From NCBI GenBank assembly GCA_002407725.1, contig DHOD01000144.1, positions 2,502 through 10,220 on the forward strand: a stretch of DNA of 7,719 nucleotides. Direction: 5' to 3'. Position 1 is the stretch's first letter; the number at the start of each line of letters is the position of its first letter. This document shows positions 5,865-7,719 of this stretch, piece by piece. This DNA comes from Christensenella sp. UBA5399 (GTDB taxonomy: Bacteria > Bacillota > Clostridia > Christensenellales > Christensenellaceae). The notes under the pieces were generated by a model. That model had not been told where the DNA came from. It made no database searches and worked only from the letters and a program-made list of their open reading frames with translations. Both the position numbers and the translations under genes were made by a program.

Positions 5865-6743
5865 ATGATTTTTAAGGGTTCCGGGGTTGCGATCTGCACC
5901 CCGTTCAACAGCAGCGGCGTCAATTACGACACCTTTGAGCGGTTGATCCAACTGCATCTGGATGAAGGAACGGACGCGCTTGTGGTCTGTGGCACCACCG
6001 GCGAGCCTTCCACCATGACGACGAAAGAAAAATGCGGCACCATCAAGTTTGCCGTACAGCAGGTGAATGGCAAAATCCCTGTCATAGCGGGCGTTGGCGG
6101 CAACAATACCGCCGACGTGCTGGAAAGCGCAAAGCGCGCGCAGGATTGCGGCGCCGACGCCATTTTGGCCGTTACGCCGTATTATAACAAATGCTCTAAA
6201 TCCGGCCTTCGCAAGCACTTTTTGGCTTTGGCGGATACAACCGACCTGCCCATTGTCATCTACAATGTGCCCTCCCGCACAGCGGTCAATATGGATGCGC
6301 AAACATTTTGCGAGCTGGCGGAACATAAAAACATCGCCGCCGTCAAGGAGGCAAGCGCCGACATCAGCCAGATTGCCGATTATGCACGGCTTTGCCGCGG
6401 TAAGGCCGACCTGTACAGCGGAAACGACGATCATATCGTGCCGTTGCTCTCCCTTGGGGGGATCGGCGTAATATCCGTGCTTGCAAACATCATGCCGCGC
6501 TACACACATGACATGGTTATGGCATTTTTGGAGGGCGACGTTGCCAAGGCGCGCGATATGCAGCTGGAGGTAAATCCGCTGGTCAGTGCCCTGTTCTGTG
6601 AGGTAAACCCCATCCCTGTGAAAACAGCACTGGGGCTTATGGGCTATGACATGGGCGAGTTCCGCCTTCCCCTTTGCGAGATGGAACCCCAGAACGTAGA
6701 AAAGTTGAAAACCGAAATGGACAAGTTGGGATTACTGAAATGA
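5865..6743 (+). CDS. dapA: 4-hydroxy-tetrahydrodipicolinate synthase
   Basis: The 292-residue class I aldolase-fold enzyme condenses pyruvate with aspartate semialdehyde, the first committed step to diaminopimelate and lysine. Active-site residues align with E. coli numbering without gaps: Thr44 and Thr45 in GTTGE, Tyr107 in PYYNK, Tyr133 and Arg138 in IYNVPSRT, and the Schiff-base lysine Lys161 in AVKEAS. The lysine-inhibition site differs from E. coli: Pro48, Ser49, Thr53 and Lys56 replace Ser, Ala, His and His, and Asp84 replaces Glu, while Asn80 and Tyr106 remain. Feedback inhibition is therefore probably weak or absent. The start at 5865 is preferred over an upstream in-frame ATG at 5769 because it has GGGGAG (5850-5855) nine nt upstream and opens directly with MIFKGSGVAICTPF. 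It overlaps dapB by four nt (ATGA). Confidence 0.97.
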   Translation: MIFKGSGVAICTPFNSSGVNYDTFERLIQLHLDEGTDALVVCGTTGEPSTMTTKEKCGTIKFAVQQVNGKIPVIAGVGGNNTADVLESAKRAQDCGADAILAVTPYYNKCSKSGLRKHFLALADTTDLPIVIYNVPSRTAVNMDAQTFCELAEHKNIAAVKEASADISQIADYARLCRGKADLYSGNDDHIVPLLSLGGIGVISVLANIMPRYTHDMVMAFLEGDVAKARDMQLEVNPLVSALFCEVNPIPVKTALGLMGYDMGEFRLPLCEMEPQNVEKLKTEMDKLGLLK

Positions 6744-7504
6744 TTAAAACAATTATCAGCGGCGTGAACGGCCGCATCGGCCAAACTTTGGCGGCCTGCA
6801 TCAGCGAATCGGCCGACATGGAAACCGTCGCCGGCGTGGATATTGCGCCCGACGCAGTCAAAAATGATTTCCCCGTATATGATGGCATCGACAAAGTCAC
6901 TGAAAACGCAGACGTAATCATCGACTTTTCACGCCCACAGGCATTGCACGCCCTTCTGGAATATGCAAGCGGCAAAGGCATCCCCGCCGTGCTTGCCACA
7001 ACGGGATATACCGACAACGATAAGGTGATGATTGCCAAATACGCCAGCCATGTTGCCCTGTTTTTTTCCGCAAACATGTCGCTGGGCGTCAACCTGCAAA
7101 TCATGCTTGCAAAAAAAGCCGCCGAAATCCTTGGCGATCAATTTGATATTGAAATCATTGAAAAACACCACAACCAAAAGGTGGATTCCCCCAGCGGCAC
7201 CGCTCTTGCCATTGCCGAAGGCATCAACTCCGCCCTTGGCGGCGCAAAAGAGTTTGTCTATGGCCGCCATGCCGTTTCACAAAAACGGGACGCTGACGAG
7301 ATAGGCATCCATGCTGTGCGCGGAGGCACTGTCGTTGGTGAACATGACGTGCTTTTTCTCGGGTCGGACGAGGTGATTGAAATCAATCACCGGGCTTATT
7401 CCAAGCAAGTGTTTGCCCAAGGCGCCATGCGCGCCGCCGGTTTCCTTTCCGGCAAGCCTGCCGGCCTGTATTCGATGAACGACCTGTTCGGCGATATCTT
7501 ATAA
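6740..7504 (+). CDS. dapB: 4-hydroxy-tetrahydrodipicolinate reductase
   Basis: The 254-residue enzyme reduces the DapA product to tetrahydrodipicolinate using NAD(P)H. The N-terminal Rossmann motif is GVNGRIG (8-14). DFS at 62-64 and TTGYT at 87-91 are the usual cofactor and hinge segments. The catalytic and substrate-binding signature EKHHNQKVDSPSGTA (141-155) contains His143 and Lys147, which correspond to His159 and Lys163 of E. coli. The C-terminal GEHDVLFLGSDEVIEINHRA block (200-219) is typical, and the length is slightly short, as in many Gram-positive DapB proteins. The start at 6740 overlaps the dapA stop as ATGA, indicating translational coupling; only a weak GGGA lies eight nt upstream. 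An upstream in-frame ATG at 6674 inside dapA is rejected because the fold begins at MIKTIISG. Confidence 0.97.
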   Translation: MIKTIISGVNGRIGQTLAACISESADMETVAGVDIAPDAVKNDFPVYDGIDKVTENADVIIDFSRPQALHALLEYASGKGIPAVLATTGYTDNDKVMIAKYASHVALFFSANMSLGVNLQIMLAKKAAEILGDQFDIEIIEKHHNQKVDSPSGTALAIAEGINSALGGAKEFVYGRHAVSQKRDADEIGIHAVRGGTVVGEHDVLFLGSDEVIEINHRAYSKQVFAQGAMRAAGFLSGKPAGLYSMNDLFGDIL

Positions 7505-7545
7505 AACCAATCACTGATCGAAAAAGCTTAAAGAGGTATATCCCA

Positions 7546-7719
7546 TTGAAAAAATACGATGTAGCCATCATCGGCGGCGGTATCAGCGGCATTATGACCG
7601 CCTACCGCCTCACTGAAAGCAATCCCGGCATCACGGTCGCCCTGATCGAAAAAGGACATGCGATCACCGGCCGGAAATGCCCTGTCATTGCCAAGACATC
7701 AGACGCCTGCATCCGGTGT
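7546..7719 (+). CDS. FAD-dependent dehydrogenase, N-terminal part (COG2509-like), cut by the window edge
   Basis: Only the first 58 codons are present. The reading frame begins at TTG (7546) with AAGAGG (7531-7536) nine nt upstream; the first in-frame ATG falls after the dinucleotide-binding motif, so TTG is the likely start. The sequence KKYDVAIIGGGISGIMTAYRL is a classic FAD-binding beta-alpha-beta unit with G10-x-G12-x-x-G15, and the second strand ends in the ribose-binding Glu35. It is followed by GRKCP (Cys45) and CIRC (Cys55, Cys58). The cysteine arrangement after the FAD motif resembles uncharacterised FAD-dependent dehydrogenases of the COG2509 type common in Clostridia; their reaction is not established. 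It lies 41 nt after dapB with no terminator visible, so it may be read from the lysine operon. Confidence 0.82.
   Translation, partial: MKKYDVAIIGGGISGIMTAYRLTESNPGITVALIEKGHAITGRKCPVIAKTSDACIRC

Noticed and set aside
5784..6509. 241-codon open frame on the minus strand opposite dapA
   Set aside because: No domain is recognisable and it lies opposite a DapA with all active-site residues.
7505..7545. Terminator between dapB and the FAD dehydrogenase gene
   Set aside because: No stem followed by a T run is present in the 41-nt gap; only a ribosome binding site is visible.
1..7719. Mobile element, CRISPR array, tRNA or rRNA
   Set aside because: No transposase or integrase frame, terminal repeats, regularly spaced direct repeats, or tRNA/rRNA signature was seen on either strand.

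Overview
The window looks like a chromosomal housekeeping region from a low-to-mid GC Gram-positive bacterium of the Firmicutes, most likely class Clostridia. The reasons are strong AGGAGG/AAGGAG-type ribosome binding sites, an L-box lysine riboswitch that works by transcription termination, a YpsC/RlmL-type RNA methyltransferase, Hsp33 (HslO), and the start of a COG2509-like FAD dehydrogenase. The balanced base composition would fit a Christensenellales-like lineage, but that is only a guess.

The layout is two divergent operons on a shared control region. The left operon (minus strand, 4462 down to 56) holds four tightly packed genes: a small class I SAM methyltransferase, hslO, a long TPR protein of unknown function, and a THUMP-domain RNA methyltransferase. 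The junctions are an 8-nt overlap, a 1-nt gap and another 8-nt overlap, so the genes are probably co-transcribed and translationally coupled. A ribosome-binding-site-like sequence at the left edge suggests a fifth gene beyond the window.

The control region (4463-4837) is fully packed. It has two back-to-back promoters whose -35 hexamers (TTGCAC on each strand) lie inside a perfect 8-bp inverted repeat. The rightward side then has an extended -10, a lysine riboswitch aptamer, and a readable antiterminator/terminator pair ahead of asd.

The right operon (plus strand, 4838 onward) is asd-dapA-dapB, three successive steps from aspartyl phosphate toward diaminopimelate and lysine. After a 41-nt gap comes the 5' end of an FAD-dependent dehydrogenase gene, cut by the window edge. 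High lysine should bind the aptamer, form P1, prevent the antiterminator and stop transcription before asd. The predicted DapA lacks the residues of the E. coli lysine-inhibition site, which fits control at the RNA level.

I saw no mobile element, CRISPR array, tRNA or rRNA. Nothing here is clearly a new system. The points most worth a second look are the riboswitch switch architecture, the mirror-symmetric divergent promoters, the uncharacterised TPR protein between Hsp33 and the RNA methyltransferase, and the cysteine-rich FAD protein at the end of the lysine operon.
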